Shown piece by piece: positions 27,146-39,029 of a stretch of DNA of 64,000 bases. Position 1 is the stretch's first letter. Every line of letters starts with the position of its first letter. The notes beneath the pieces are model-generated. The model was given only the letters and a program-made list of their open reading frames with translations, was not told the origin of the DNA and searched no databases. The stretch lies in the NCBI RefSeq assembly GCF_003697915.1, contig NZ_RCVN01000009.1, positions 1-64,000 of the forward strand. The letters are read 5' to 3'. The stretch comes from Staphylococcus pseudoxylosus (lineage in GTDB: Bacteria; Bacillota; Bacilli; Staphylococcales; Staphylococcaceae). A program made the translations under genes and the position numbers.

Positions 27146-27976
27146 ATGCAAAATTTAGATATGATTGACGGCAAGATAATACCTCGAATAGGATTTGGTA
27201 CATATAAGTTAAATGGTGCATCAGGGATGCATGCGATTGTTAGCGCGTTAAATCAAGGTTATCGTTTATTAGATACTGCATACAATTATGAGAATGAAGG
27301 CACCGTTGGTAAAGCGATTAATCAGAGTCATGTCTCAAGAGACCAAATTGTTGTAACTTCCAAACTTCCTGGACGTTACCAAGACTACAATGCAGCAATG
27401 ATTGCTATTCAAGAGTCGATTTATCGTCTGAATGTGGAATATATCGATTTATACTTAATTCATTGGCCAAACCCAAGACACGGTAAATTTGTTGAGGCTT
27501 GGCAAGCGATGATTGACGCTCGCAATGCTGGGTTAATTAAATCTATTGGTGTGTGCAATTTCTTGCCTGAACATATTGAAACGTTAGAACAAGAAACAGG
27601 AGTCCTGCCTTCGGTTAACCAAATAGAATTACATCCTTATTTTAATCAACAAGATATGATTAGATATCATAATGAAAAAGGAATTATCACGCAAGCATGG
27701 AGCCCTCTTGGTCGTGCTTCAGAAGTTATAAATGATAAGGATATTGAAGTGATAGCAGAAAAATATGATAAAACCATTCCTCAAATTATTTTGAGATGGC
27801 ATATTCAAAATGGTGTAGTGCCTATTCCAAAAGCAACTTCTATTACTAGACAAATTCAAAATAAAGAGGTTTTTGATTTCACTTTAGAGCATGATGATAT
27901 AGAAAAAATAAATAATTTAACTCAAAAAGACGGCAGATTAAAAGGACAAGATCCGGCAGTGTATGAAGAATTTTAA
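27146..27976 (+). CDS. Aldo/keto reductase
   Basis: A 276-residue NADPH-dependent TIM-barrel oxidoreductase. Catalytic tetrad candidates are Asp in LLDTAYNYENE, Tyr in the same segment, Lys in VTSKLPG and His in LIHWPNP. The cofactor loop is PIPKATSITRQIQN. Motif IGVCNFLPEHIE is typical of the diketogulonate-reductase-like AKR5 group. Start ATG 27146 has AGGAGG 9 bases upstream; TTG 27140 is too close. It lies alone, and its substrate is unknown. Confidence 0.92.
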   Translation: MQNLDMIDGKIIPRIGFGTYKLNGASGMHAIVSALNQGYRLLDTAYNYENEGTVGKAINQSHVSRDQIVVTSKLPGRYQDYNAAMIAIQESIYRLNVEYIDLYLIHWPNPRHGKFVEAWQAMIDARNAGLIKSIGVCNFLPEHIETLEQETGVLPSVNQIELHPYFNQQDMIRYHNEKGIITQAWSPLGRASEVINDKDIEVIAEKYDKTIPQIILRWHIQNGVVPIPKATSITRQIQNKEVFDFTLEHDDIEKINNLTQKDGRLKGQDPAVYEEF

Positions 27977-28112
27977 TCTGCTGTAACGCCTATTATTATA
28001 ATTTGAAAACGGGCATGTGAATTGATTTGAAACACTTTTTACACATAATTTGCAAAAAAGATTTATAAAGTGTTGGATTTTTCAGTAAATTAAAAAAACT
28101 TGGTAAAAGCGG

Positions 28113-28141
28113 TTTACAGTATATGCAAGCCTATGTATAAT
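28113..28141 (+). promoter_or_regulatory. Promoter of the lysine operon leader
   Basis: TTTACA (28113-28118), 17-bp spacer, TATAAT (28136-28141). Initiation about 7 bases later would start the transcript some 25 bases before the riboswitch P1 stem. Confidence 0.8.
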
Positions 28142-28173
28142 GTGTATCATAAACAAAAAATTAAATATGGTTT

Positions 28174-28340
28174 TGATGAGGCGCATCAATCATTAGTAAT
28201 TATTAGAAGAACCTGCCTGCTAGCAGCTAATTTTGAAAGGGTGAGATGCCGAAACAGTTATAATAGCAGCTTATAACACGTTGGACTTTATGGTTAAGAG
28301 CTAAGAGTCTGTCATTATTTTAAAATAATGGAGTGCATCA
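28174..28340 (+). promoter_or_regulatory. Lysine riboswitch (L-box) controlling lysC and the dap operon
   Basis: P1 strands TGATG (28174-28178) and CATCA (28336-28340) enclose the conserved L-box core. The core includes GAGGCGC, AGAAGAACCTGCC, AGGGTGAGATGCCGAA, GTTGGAC and AGAGTCTGTCATT in the right order. Lysine binding should favour the downstream terminator and stop expression of lysC and the following genes. Confidence 0.93.
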
Positions 28341-28356
28341 CTTGTATATATATTAT

Positions 28357-28392
28357 AGAACAGGTTCGCATTCCGAACTTGTTCTTTTTTTA
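28357..28392 (+). terminator. Riboswitch-controlled terminator
   Basis: AGAACAGGTTCG (28357-28368) pairs with CGAACTTGTTCT (28374-28385) and is followed by TTTTTTT. This is the expression platform of the lysine riboswitch, 44 bp before the lysC start. Confidence 0.92.
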
Positions 28393-28435
28393 TAATACTG
28401 TGATTCTCCCCTATTCGTTGAGGAGGATATAGAAA

Positions 28436-29638
28436 TTGGAAAGAAGTGTTTTGAAATTTGGAGGTTCTTCAGTAAGTGATTTTACTAAAATAAAAAATAT
28501 TGCCGAAATGCTTAGGTTAAGAGTTGAACAAGGTGAACAATTAATTGTGGTTGTAAGTGCTATGGGTAAAACAACAGATGAATTAATGGCTAACGTTTCG
28601 ACTTTAACTAGTAGTCCTAAAGATCAGGAACTTGCCCTCTTACTTACCACAGGAGAACAACAAACAGTTTCTTATTTATCGATGGTTTTAAATGATATTG
28701 GTATTAACGCCAAAGCCATGACTGGTTATCAAGCAGGGATTAAAACGATTGGACATCATTTGAAGAGTCGTATAGCAGAAATTGACCCTGATACATTCGA
28801 GCAAGCATTTACCGAAAATGACATTTTAGTCATAGCAGGTTTTCAAGGTATTAATGATAACTTTGAAGTAACTACATTAGGTCGTGGTGGATCAGATACT
28901 ACAGCCGTCGCATTAGCAGCAAGTAATAACACAGCATGCGAAATATATACAGATGTTGATGGTGTTTATGCTACAGATCCAAGACTTTACAAGGATGCTA
29001 AACGTTTGGACTATGTCTCTTATGAAGAAATGATGGAGATGAGTGCTTTAGGTGCAGGTGTGCTTGAAACAAGAAGTGTAGAGTTGGCAAACAATTACAG
29101 TATTCCACTATACTTAGGAAGAACTTTATCAAATGTGAAAGGAACATGGATTATGCCCCAAACTGAAATATTAGAAAGAAAAGCCGTTACAGGCGTTGCG
29201 TTAGATACGCATATGATGCACGTTACAATTAGTTATCCTCTACCCGATAACAACTTATTAACTGCGTTATTTAACCATTTAGAAGATGGTTCTGTTAATG
29301 TTGATATGATATCGCAAATCGTTAATTTGGAAGGATTACAAATGTCGTTTACGATTAAAGATACAGATGTCATACAAATTTCTACGATTTTAGAGTCTTT
29401 AAAAGAATCATTTAGTGCGTTAGACTTTAAGATAAATGAAGATTACGTTAAACTCTCTCTAATTGGTTCTGGCATGAGAGACATGTCGGGCGTAGCTTCA
29501 AAAGCATTCATAACATTGATTGAAAATGATATTTCATTTTATCAAACAACAACTTCAGAAATTAGTATTTCATGTGTTATTGATGCTATGAATGGTGAAC
29601 GTGCTGTTCAAACGCTTTATCAAACTTTTGATATCTGA
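28436..29638 (+). CDS. lysC: Aspartate kinase (lysine operon isozyme)
   Basis: A 400-residue enzyme phosphorylating aspartate, the first step to lysine and diaminopimelate. The kinase core has VLKFGGSSVSD, TTLGRGGSDTTAVALAA, and YTDVDGVYATDPR. The C-terminal third holds two ACT domains, likely for feedback by lysine. The start is TTG 28436, ten bases after AGGAGG; no ATG fits, and the family N-terminus MERSVLKFGG matches. First gene under the L-box. Confidence 0.96.
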   Translation: MERSVLKFGGSSVSDFTKIKNIAEMLRLRVEQGEQLIVVVSAMGKTTDELMANVSTLTSSPKDQELALLLTTGEQQTVSYLSMVLNDIGINAKAMTGYQAGIKTIGHHLKSRIAEIDPDTFEQAFTENDILVIAGFQGINDNFEVTTLGRGGSDTTAVALAASNNTACEIYTDVDGVYATDPRLYKDAKRLDYVSYEEMMEMSALGAGVLETRSVELANNYSIPLYLGRTLSNVKGTWIMPQTEILERKAVTGVALDTHMMHVTISYPLPDNNLLTALFNHLEDGSVNVDMISQIVNLEGLQMSFTIKDTDVIQISTILESLKESFSALDFKINEDYVKLSLIGSGMRDMSGVASKAFITLIENDISFYQTTTSEISISCVIDAMNGERAVQTLYQTFDI

Positions 29639-29689
29639 ATTTTCAAAATTATAGTACTATTAAAAAAATAACATTGGAGTGTATGATAT

Positions 29690-32287
<2,598 letters not shown>

Positions 32288-32309
32288 ACCCTAAGGAGCG
32301 TATTTAATT

Positions 32310-33029
32310 ATGGTACAACATTTAACAGCAGAAGAAATTATTCAATTTATAAGTGATGCAAAAAAATCTACACCACTAAAAGTCTATGCAAATGGAAACT
32401 TTGAAAATGTGAGCTTCCCTGAAAGTTTTAAAGTCTTTGGTTCCGCTGATTCAAAAGTGATCTTTTGTGAAGCTGACGAATGGAAACAATTTTATGAAAG
32501 CAATCAATCAAGTATTGATGAATTAGAAGTTGAAATGGATCGTCGCAACTCTGCAATTCCATTGAAAGATTTAACAAACACTAATGCACGAATTGAACCT
32601 GGTGCTTTTATTCGCGAACAAGCGATTATTGAAGATGGTGCAGTAATCATGATGGGTGCTACGATTAATATCGGAGCTGTAGTTGGCGAAGGTACTATGG
32701 TAGATATGAATGCAACGCTTGGTGGACGTGCTACTACTGGTAAAAATGTTCACGTTGGAGCTGGTGCAGTATTAGCAGGAGTAATAGAACCACCAAGCGC
32801 ATCACCAGTAGTCATTGAAGATGATGTGTTAATTGGTGCAAATGCAGTAATTCTTGAAGGTGTTCGTGTTGGTAAAGGTTCTATTGTTGCGGCTGGCGCA
32901 ATCGTAACACAAGATGTACCGGAAGGTTCTGTTGTAGCTGGTACGCCAGCAAAAGTCATTAAACAAACAAGCGAAGTTGAAGATTCAAAACGTGAGATTG
33001 TTTCAGCGTTAAGAAAATTAAATGACTAA
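32310..33029 (+). CDS. dapD: Tetrahydrodipicolinate N-acetyltransferase
   Basis: A 239-residue left-handed beta-helix acyltransferase with many hexapeptide repeats (about residues 90-205, e.g. [20 protein letters not shown]). The N-terminal domain and length match the acetyl-CoA-dependent form, named DapH in Bacillus and dapD in staphylococcal annotations. It acetylates tetrahydrodipicolinate on the route to meso-diaminopimelate. AAGGAG precedes ATG 32310. A 260-bp structured gap follows before the deacetylase gene. Confidence 0.95.
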   Translation: MVQHLTAEEIIQFISDAKKSTPLKVYANGNFENVSFPESFKVFGSADSKVIFCEADEWKQFYESNQSSIDELEVEMDRRNSAIPLKDLTNTNARIEPGAFIREQAIIEDGAVIMMGATINIGAVVGEGTMVDMNATLGGRATTGKNVHVGAGAVLAGVIEPPSASPVVIEDDVLIGANAVILEGVRVGKGSIVAAGAIVTQDVPEGSVVAGTPAKVIKQTSEVEDSKREIVSALRKLND

Positions 33030-33102
33030 TACTTAATTAAAATAAAAGATATTCATTTAAATGAAAACATAGTGATAAAATTTAAGTGAATGTTGAAATA
33101 GC

Positions 33103-33212
33103 AAAATGGGAGGTTTAGACGAGACAGCATAAAATTTATTATATTGTCTCAACTTGTTATATGTGGTAGTGATTTCATATATTACAAGGTCGTCTTACCT
33201 CCTCATTTTTAT
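33103..33212 (+). ncRNA. Putative structured RNA in the dap operon (three-way junction)
   Basis: Outer arms 33103-33122 and 33190-33209 are complementary. AAAATGGGAGG pairs with CCTCCTCATTTT-like sequence with one bulged T, then AGACGA pairs with TCGTCT. Between them lie two hairpins: GACA/TGTC (33123-33126 with 33145-33148), and CTTGT...ATATG with CATAT...ACAAG (33153-33163 with 33176-33188). A short T-run follows the right arm. It could be an attenuator, an RNA processing or stability element, or a small RNA. I know no family for it. Confidence 0.45.
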
Positions 33213-33291
33213 AATATAAAATGATACATAATAGGCTTGTGCGAACGAAGTAGAGTCTAAATATAACTTTAACTAAAAGGATTTGATTTTG

Positions 33292-34449
33292 ATGAATGAG
33301 TTAGAATTTGTTACAACACATAGACGTTACTTGCATCAGCATCCAGAATTGAGCTTACATGAATATAAAACAACTGAATATATCGCTAACTTTTTAGAAG
33401 AATTGGGAGTCGTTTATCAAAGACCTCTTGATACAGGGGTTATTGCATACTTACCTGGTAATGGCGAACACACAATTGCTTATCGAGCAGATATCGATGC
33501 ATTGCCAATCTTTGAAGAAAATGATATAGATTTTAAAAGTAAAACGGATAATGTGATGCATGCATGTGGGCATGATGGACATACAACGGCGTTAATGCTC
33601 TTTGTCAAACGTTGTAAAGCCATAGCTGATCGTGGTGAACTTCCTCAAAATATTGTCTTTATCTTTCAACCTGCTGAAGAAACAGGTGGTGGCGCAAATC
33701 GATTAATTAGAGCCGGTGCATTTAATGATTACTCTATTGAGGCTGTTTTTGGTGTCCATGTGATGCCATTTGAAAATGAAGGCCGTGTTGTCATTAGAGA
33801 CGAAGAAATTACTGCAAGTGCTACAGAATATCGATTTTATTTAAATGGTTTATCAAGTCATGTAGCAGATAAAGAGCAAGGGTATTCTTGTGGAGAGGCA
33901 TTGCAACATGTACTGGGTCAAGTTGGTCAAATTCAACAATATCATTTGAATGGTTTGAAACGAAATATAGTTCATATGGGTCATTTTGAAGCTGGAGAAG
34001 CTATTAACACGGTACCTAGTCATGGATATTTGGAAGGTACTATTCGTACTTATGATATTAATGATTTAGAAATAGTTAAGCAACAAATGACTAAAATTGC
34101 AGAAAGTGTAAAATTATTATTCAATGTTGACTGTGAAGTGAAATTTGAAGAAGGTTATCCCCCTACTTATAATGATCCGAATTTGCGTAAATGTGTAGAA
34201 ACTGGTTTGAGAAATGCGAAATTTGAAGTGATTGATAAACCTACGCCATATTTATTTGGAGAAGATTTTAGCTTTTATAGTCAATTAGCTCCAAGTTATT
34301 TTGTTTTTGTAGGTGTACGGGATGAATCCAAAGGGTTTGTTACGGGATTACATACCTCTCATTTGAATTTTAATGAACATATGCTTATTAGAATTGCTGA
34401 TTATTATGAACAAATATTAAATGCTTACAGTGAGGTGCGCGTAAAATGA
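33292..34449 (+). CDS. M20D amidohydrolase, probable N-acetyldiaminopimelate deacetylase
   Basis: A 385-residue zinc amidohydrolase. Metal-binding motifs are [19 protein letters not shown] and QPAEETGGG; then GVHVMP and the C-terminal LFGEDFSFY. It has an internal dimerisation domain (about residues 180-290). Its place after the acetylase gene and before alr-lysA argues that it removes the acetyl group from N-acetyl-diaminopimelate (DapL/YkuR role). I start at ATG 33292 with AAAGGA 10 bases upstream, not at TTG 33283. It overlaps alr by 4 bases. Confidence 0.9.
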   Translation: MNELEFVTTHRRYLHQHPELSLHEYKTTEYIANFLEELGVVYQRPLDTGVIAYLPGNGEHTIAYRADIDALPIFEENDIDFKSKTDNVMHACGHDGHTTALMLFVKRCKAIADRGELPQNIVFIFQPAEETGGGANRLIRAGAFNDYSIEAVFGVHVMPFENEGRVVIRDEEITASATEYRFYLNGLSSHVADKEQGYSCGEALQHVLGQVGQIQQYHLNGLKRNIVHMGHFEAGEAINTVPSHGYLEGTIRTYDINDLEIVKQQMTKIAESVKLLFNVDCEVKFEEGYPPTYNDPNLRKCVETGLRNAKFEVIDKPTPYLFGEDFSFYSQLAPSYFVFVGVRDESKGFVTGLHTSHLNFNEHMLIRIADYYEQILNAYSEVRVK

Positions 34450-35519
34450 CAGCTATTTGGTCTGTGGATACAGCAAAATTTCGAAAAAACGCTGAAAATG
34501 TAAAACAAGACAACCAATTGATGGCAGTCGTTAAAAATAATGCATATCATTATGGATTAGAGTTTGCAGTGACACAATTTTTGGCAATAGGTATTAGTAC
34601 ATTTAGCACGACTTCATTAAGAGAAGCTATACGGATTCGTAAACTAGCTCCAGATGCTACTATTTTTTTAATGAATGCTGTTTATGAATTTGATAAAGTG
34701 CGTGCTTATAACATACAAATGACTTTACCTTCCCTATCATTTTATTATGAGAATTTAAATGAGCTATATGATATACAAGTACATGTAGAATATGAGAATT
34801 TGTTACATCGTTCTGGATTGAGGACGATAGCTGAAATTAAAGAACTACTTTCACATCATGAGCAAAATCAAAATACAAATAAAATGAATATTGTGGGTTT
34901 GTGGACCCATTTTGGCTATGCAGATGAATTTGATGTGACTGATTATAAAATTGAACGTGAGGCTTGGTTAGATATTGTAGAAGCATTATTAGCTGAAAAC
35001 TACCAATTTGATATGATTCATGCTCAAAATAGCGCAAGTTATTATAGAGAAGAAGGTATATTTCCTAATCATACACATGCACGTGTAGGTATTGCTTTAT
35101 ACGGATCAAGACCATATAGTACGATAGACGAAACAGTCATCCAACAATCATTAACGGTTAAAGGCAATATTATTCAGGTAAGAGAAGTAAATCAAGGTGA
35201 TTACTGTGGTTATAGTTTTGCGTTTGAAGCTACAAAAGATCAAACTAAACTAGCTGTGGTTGATATTGGTTATGGTGATGGTATTCTTAAATCAAGAGCC
35301 AAGCATGAAGCAATGATAAACGGCAAACGTTTTCCTATACGCGCGTTGATGATGAGTCATATGTTTGTAGAAGTTGATGATAGTGTGAATGCACGAGATG
35401 AAGTTATATTATATAATAATGATATACGTGTAGATGAATATACGTTTAAAGGTGTCGGTGCTAATTCCGAACAACTGAGTGCAATGAATCACGACTCACT
35501 AATAAAGGAGTATAGATAA
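34446..35519 (+). CDS. alr: Alanine racemase (second, lysine-operon copy)
   Basis: A 357-residue fold-type III PLP racemase. The PLP lysine is Lys30 in [11 protein letters not shown], where classic racemases have VVKANAYGHG. The C-terminal [13 protein letters not shown] corresponds to the phosphate-contact region. It is shorter than housekeeping alanine racemases (about 380 residues) and matches the operon-linked Alr2 of staphylococci. It may serve D-alanine supply or another amino acid. It is translationally coupled to the deacetylase gene (ATGA). Confidence 0.9.
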   Translation: MTAIWSVDTAKFRKNAENVKQDNQLMAVVKNNAYHYGLEFAVTQFLAIGISTFSTTSLREAIRIRKLAPDATIFLMNAVYEFDKVRAYNIQMTLPSLSFYYENLNELYDIQVHVEYENLLHRSGLRTIAEIKELLSHHEQNQNTNKMNIVGLWTHFGYADEFDVTDYKIEREAWLDIVEALLAENYQFDMIHAQNSASYYREEGIFPNHTHARVGIALYGSRPYSTIDETVIQQSLTVKGNIIQVREVNQGDYCGYSFAFEATKDQTKLAVVDIGYGDGILKSRAKHEAMINGKRFPIRALMMSHMFVEVDDSVNARDEVILYNNDIRVDEYTFKGVGANSEQLSAMNHDSLIKEYR

Positions 35520-35522
35520 ATT

Positions 35523-36788
35523 ATGGTAGTAGAATATAATGATAGTGGCGAACTTACAATGGGAGGTACAAGTCTTAAAACTATAGCGCAAAGTTTTGGG
35601 ACGCCTACAATCGTCTATGATGAAGTACAAATTAGAAATCAAATGAGACGTTTTCATGAAGCTTTTAAAAAAAGTGGATTAAATTATAATGTTTCATACG
35701 CATCTAAAGCATTTACTTGTTTACAAATGGTTAAATTGGTTCAAGAAGAAAATCTTGAATTAGATGTTGTCTCTGAGGGTGAACTATACACGGCTTTAGA
35801 AGCTGGGTTTGACCCTCAACATATCCACTTTCACGGAAATAATAAGACAAAACATGAAATTCGATATGCTTTAGAAAGTAAAGTTGGCTATATCGTTATA
35901 GATTCATTGGAAGAAATTGATCTTATTGACCGTTACGCAAATGAAGAAGTCAATGTAGTTATTAGATTAAACCCAGGCGTTGAAGCGCATACGCATGAAT
36001 TTATTCAAACCGGACAAGAAGATAGTAAATTCGGTTTATCTATTAAGCATGGTTTAGCTATTCAAGGTGTACAGAAAGTTAAAACTTCAAAACATTTAAA
36101 ACTTAAAGGTGTTCATTTTCATGTAGGTTCGCAAATTGAAGGTACTGAAGCAATGATTGAGACTACAAAACTTGTCGTTCATTGGTTGAAAGAAAATGAT
36201 ATTGAAGTAGAGCTAATAAATCTTGGTGGCGGCTTCAGTATCAAATATGTTGAAGGAGATGTAAGTTTCCCTATCGAAGAAGGTATTGAGGAAATTACGA
36301 CTGCGGTTAAATCTATTGCTGAAGAAGCTAGTTACCCTATTCCTGAAATCGGTATTGAACCTGGTCGTTCAATTGTAGGTGAAGCTGGTATAACTTTATA
36401 TGAAGTTGGAACAATTAAAGAAATCCCTAATGTTAATAAGTACGTTTCTATTGATGGAGGTATGAGCGATCATATTAGAACGTCATTATACGATGCACAA
36501 TATGAAGCCCTACTTGTTAATAGAAATGACCCTAAAGATGAAACAGTTACGATTGCAGGAAAATTATGTGAGTCTGGTGACATTATTATCAAAGACGCAA
36601 AATTACCTAGCACAGTAAAACGTGGCGATTATTTAGCAATTTTATCTACAGGTGCTTATCATTATTCAATGGCTTCAAACTATAACCAAATGCAGAAGCC
36701 TTCTGTATTCTTCTTGAAAGACGGAAAAGCGAGAGAAGTTATTAAACGTCAATCTTTACGTCAATTAATTATTAATGATACGAAATAA
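35523..36788 (+). CDS. lysA: Diaminopimelate decarboxylase
   Basis: A 421-residue PLP enzyme making lysine from meso-diaminopimelate. Lys62 in VSYASKAF holds PLP; HFHGNNK, GVHFHVGSQI, NLGGGF, IEPGRSIVGEAG and the CESGD catalytic cysteine motif are present in order. AAAGGAG precedes ATG 35523. It is the last gene of the lysine operon, ending in a strong terminator. Confidence 0.97.
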   Translation: MVVEYNDSGELTMGGTSLKTIAQSFGTPTIVYDEVQIRNQMRRFHEAFKKSGLNYNVSYASKAFTCLQMVKLVQEENLELDVVSEGELYTALEAGFDPQHIHFHGNNKTKHEIRYALESKVGYIVIDSLEEIDLIDRYANEEVNVVIRLNPGVEAHTHEFIQTGQEDSKFGLSIKHGLAIQGVQKVKTSKHLKLKGVHFHVGSQIEGTEAMIETTKLVVHWLKENDIEVELINLGGGFSIKYVEGDVSFPIEEGIEEITTAVKSIAEEASYPIPEIGIEPGRSIVGEAGITLYEVGTIKEIPNVNKYVSIDGGMSDHIRTSLYDAQYEALLVNRNDPKDETVTIAGKLCESGDIIIKDAKLPSTVKRGDYLAILSTGAYHYSMASNYNQMQKPSVFFLKDGKAREVIKRQSLRQLIINDTK

Positions 36789-36793
36789 ATTAT

Positions 36794-36841
36794 TAAAAGT
36801 GGTTCTATCCCCCTACTTTGGGTTGATGGAACCACTTTTTA
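36794..36841 (+). terminator. Terminator of the lysine operon
   Basis: AAAAGTGGTTC (36795-36805) pairs with GAACCACTTTT (36829-36839) around a 23-base loop that can add further pairs. T's follow. Confidence 0.85.
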
Positions 36842-36950
36842 TTTATTTTATACTGATGTAAAATAATATAAATTATGTATGCATTAAGTCGATGTAATTA
36901 AGTATAACGGCGATTCATGGCAGAAGCGTACATGCATAAACGCATGCATT

Positions 36951-36992
36951 AAGAACCCCTAGCTTATGAAATAAGCAAGGGGTTCTATAAAA
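36951..36992 (+). terminator. Second plus-strand terminator hairpin before cspA
   Basis: AGAACCCCT-A-GCTTAT pairs with ATAAGC-A-AGGGGTTCT (36952-36986) with one A/A mismatch. It is 110 bp past the lysA terminator, so it may end a small RNA starting in between. Confidence 0.65.
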
Positions 36993-37016
36993 AAAGAACC
37001 TTTAACAAGGTTCTTT
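36986..37016 (-). terminator. Terminator of cspA
   Basis: AAAGAACCTT (36993-37002) pairs with AAGGTTCTTT (37007-37016). On the minus strand it is followed by a T-run (A's at 36989-36995). Confidence 0.85.
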
Positions 37017-37040
37017 AAATAGTCAATATTGCAATCTATA

Positions 37041-37241
37041 TTATAGTTTTACAACGTTTGCAGCTTGAGGACCGCGGTCGCCTTCAACTACTTCAAATTC
37101 AACTGATTGACCTTCTTCTAATGATTTGTAACCTTCTTGGTTAATTGCTGAGAAGTGTACGAATACGTCGTTTTCTCCTTCAACTTCGATAAAACCAAAT
37201 CCTTTTTCAGCGTTAAACCATTTTACTGTACCTTGTTTCAT
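37041..37241 (-). CDS. cspA: Cold-shock protein
   Basis: A 66-residue single cold-shock domain that binds single-stranded RNA and DNA. RNP1 is KGFGFIEV and RNP2 is VFVHFSAI. Start ATG 37241 has TTGGAGG 8 bases upstream; the longer in-frame start at 37271 would include the Shine-Dalgarno region and is rejected. A long upstream non-coding stretch (37242-37423) suits a cold-responsive 5'-UTR. In S. aureus CspA is a major, abundant regulator. Confidence 0.96.
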   Translation of the reverse strand: MKQGTVKWFNAEKGFGFIEVEGENDVFVHFSAINQEGYKSLEEGQSVEFEVVEGDRGPQAANVVKL

Positions 37242-37423
37242 AAATGTGAAACCTCCAAGACTAATATTCATTCAATATGCGTTATTCGCATATTACAAAA
37301 AATACAATGAAACAGGATGAAACTGTTAGTACAATATTCTTTGCAATATGGAATAAAACAATTGCTTGACTAATATTATAGGATATTTTCAGTTGAATTG
37401 CAAGGCAAACGTTAATTAATTGT

Positions 37424-37732
37424 TTATTCAATTATAGGCAAATTAAAATAAACTTCATTTTCATTTAAAACTATAAAACTATAGAATATTTGTAAATCTT
37501 CATCGCAATCTTCACAAAATCCTAATTCACAATTGTTATAAAACGCATGAATGTTGTGTTTTCCAACTAAATAGTTATCGAATGAATTTTTGCTTTTTAA
37601 AATTAAAGATGTATAAAAATTTAACATTTCATCGTAAGTCTCGAAGTCATACTGTTCTACGATATGATCAGTCCAGTCACTAAATAACCACCAGCCTTCA
37701 TAATCAGCTCGAATTTTTGCAACTGTCCACAT
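37424..37732 (-). CDS. DUF1033-family protein, function unknown
   Basis: A 102-residue acidic protein beginning MWTVAKIRADYEGWWLFSDW, rich in Trp, Tyr and Asp, with a C-x-x-D-C pattern (GFCEDCDEDLQ) near residue 75. This matches my memory of DUF1033 proteins found next to cspA in staphylococci. AAAGGGTGAAGATTTAT precedes the ATG. No function is known to me. Confidence 0.8.
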   Translation of the reverse strand: MWTVAKIRADYEGWWLFSDWTDHIVEQYDFETYDEMLNFYTSLILKSKNSFDNYLVGKHNIHAFYNNCELGFCEDCDEDLQIFYSFIVLNENEVYFNLPIIE

Positions 37733-38092
37733 TATAAATCTTCACCCTTTCATATATAGCCCAAATTACTTTTTTGGTGTAACTGAGTGTGCACCTCGCT
37801 ATTTAGACCTATAGAACAAAGTGTTTATACTTATGTATGTATTTTGATCACACATATACTCTAAATTAAATCCCCCATGTTTATAAATAGAAATAAAATA
37901 AAACTAAATATAGACGTTCTTATTTTGATTTAGAGACGTACAATTTTTGTCTATGTGTAATATTTTAACGAGTTAAGATACAAAATCAAGTTATCTGACT
38001 CATACTTTTGGCCGATAGACTATCAATTTATAAACTTAAATATTAGTTTTGTAGCGTTAAATTTCGTATAATGTTAATTAAGAGGTGATTTT
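37733..38092. other. Divergent intergenic region
   Basis: This 360-bp stretch separates the divergent DUF1033 and acyP genes. A TATAAT at 38067-38072, 20 bases before the AGAGGTGAT ribosome binding region, is the likely -10 of the acyP operon. No good -35 or other structure is recognised. Confidence 0.5.
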
Positions 38093-38362
38093 ATGAAACG
38101 TAAACACATTAAAGTATTTGGGATGGTACAAGGTGTAGGTTTTCGTTATTATACCCAAAAATTAGCACGAAAGTATCATATTGTTGGTACCGTAGAAAAT
38201 GTAGACAATTACGTTGATATATATGCTCAAGGCGATGAGCAATCATTAACACAGTTTATTAACGCAGTTACAGAAGGTGCTTCCCCAGCATCCCATGTTG
38301 AGGATTTTACTACTGAAGAGATAGAAATTGAGCAATCATTGAAAGATTTTAAAACTATATAA
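38093..38362 (+). CDS. acyP: Acylphosphatase
   Basis: An 89-residue protein hydrolysing acyl phosphates. The phosphate-binding loop VFGMVQGVGFRYYTQ contains the catalytic Arg, and VENVDNYVDIYAQGDEQSL contains the catalytic Asn. AAGAGGTGATTTT precedes ATG 38093. Two genes, xpaC-like and telA-like, follow closely in the same direction. Confidence 0.95.
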   Translation: MKRKHIKVFGMVQGVGFRYYTQKLARKYHIVGTVENVDNYVDIYAQGDEQSLTQFINAVTEGASPASHVEDFTTEEIEIEQSLKDFKTI

Positions 38363-38375
38363 AGGAAGATGAAGT

Positions 38376-38999
38376 TTGAGATATAATATTTCTCGTATTT
38401 TCGGGACAATTATTGCTTTGCCAGCAGCAGTTATCGCATGGTTTGTTAGTATATTTGCCTTAGATATTTATTTTATTTTTGATTTGTTGATTTCTGTAGC
38501 AACATTTATAACGTTTTACTTCCCTACTCAACGTTTAACTTCTAGAAAGTATTTAAAAGAAATTGGTCTAACTCGTCGAGATTATCACTTTGTAAATAGT
38601 CAATTAAACACTACACAGGATAAAATTAGACGGATATTCAAATCATTTGTAAATGTCAGATCTATCAAAGACTTTAGACAAGTAAATGAAATCTATCGAA
38701 TATCTCGAGCTATATTTTATGCAGTTAAACAACAACCAAGTTCATTTTTTAAAGTTGAAAGTTTCTTCTATTCCCATATTGATAATGCATTAAATTTAAT
38801 TGAAGCCTATACAAGGTTATCAAAATCACCTAAGAAGACTAAAGAAGAAAAACAAAAATTAGAACAAACAAGAATTACTTTGGATGAAGTTAAAAGAACA
38901 TTGGTAGCTGATTTAAGACGGATTAATGATGAGGATTATAGTAAGTTAGATATAGAGATGGAATTAAACAAGATAGAACAAAGTCGGAATAAGAAATAG
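38376..38999 (+). CDS. XpaC-like membrane protein (5-bromo-4-chloroindolyl phosphate hydrolysis family)
   Basis: A 207-residue protein with two adjacent N-terminal membrane helices (about residues 8-28 and 32-50). A long charged helical domain follows, ending in KLDIEMELNKIEQSRNKK. The family name comes from Bacillus XpaC; its true role is unclear, and it usually travels with TelA. The start is TTG 38376 after AAAGGAAG. It is cotranscribed with acyP and the next gene. Confidence 0.85.
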   Translation: MRYNISRIFGTIIALPAAVIAWFVSIFALDIYFIFDLLISVATFITFYFPTQRLTSRKYLKEIGLTRRDYHFVNSQLNTTQDKIRRIFKSFVNVRSIKDFRQVNEIYRISRAIFYAVKQQPSSFFKVESFFYSHIDNALNLIEAYTRLSKSPKKTKEEKQKLEQTRITLDEVKRTLVADLRRINDEDYSKLDIEMELNKIEQSRNKK

Positions 39000-39029
39000 C
39001 AAATTAAAACAAGAATGGAGAGAGGTTTT

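Noticed and set aside
29638..29650. AATTTTCAAAATT between lysC and asd as a CodY box
   Set aside because: It is a neat palindrome but matches the 15-bp CodY consensus poorly on the right half and lies inside an operon.
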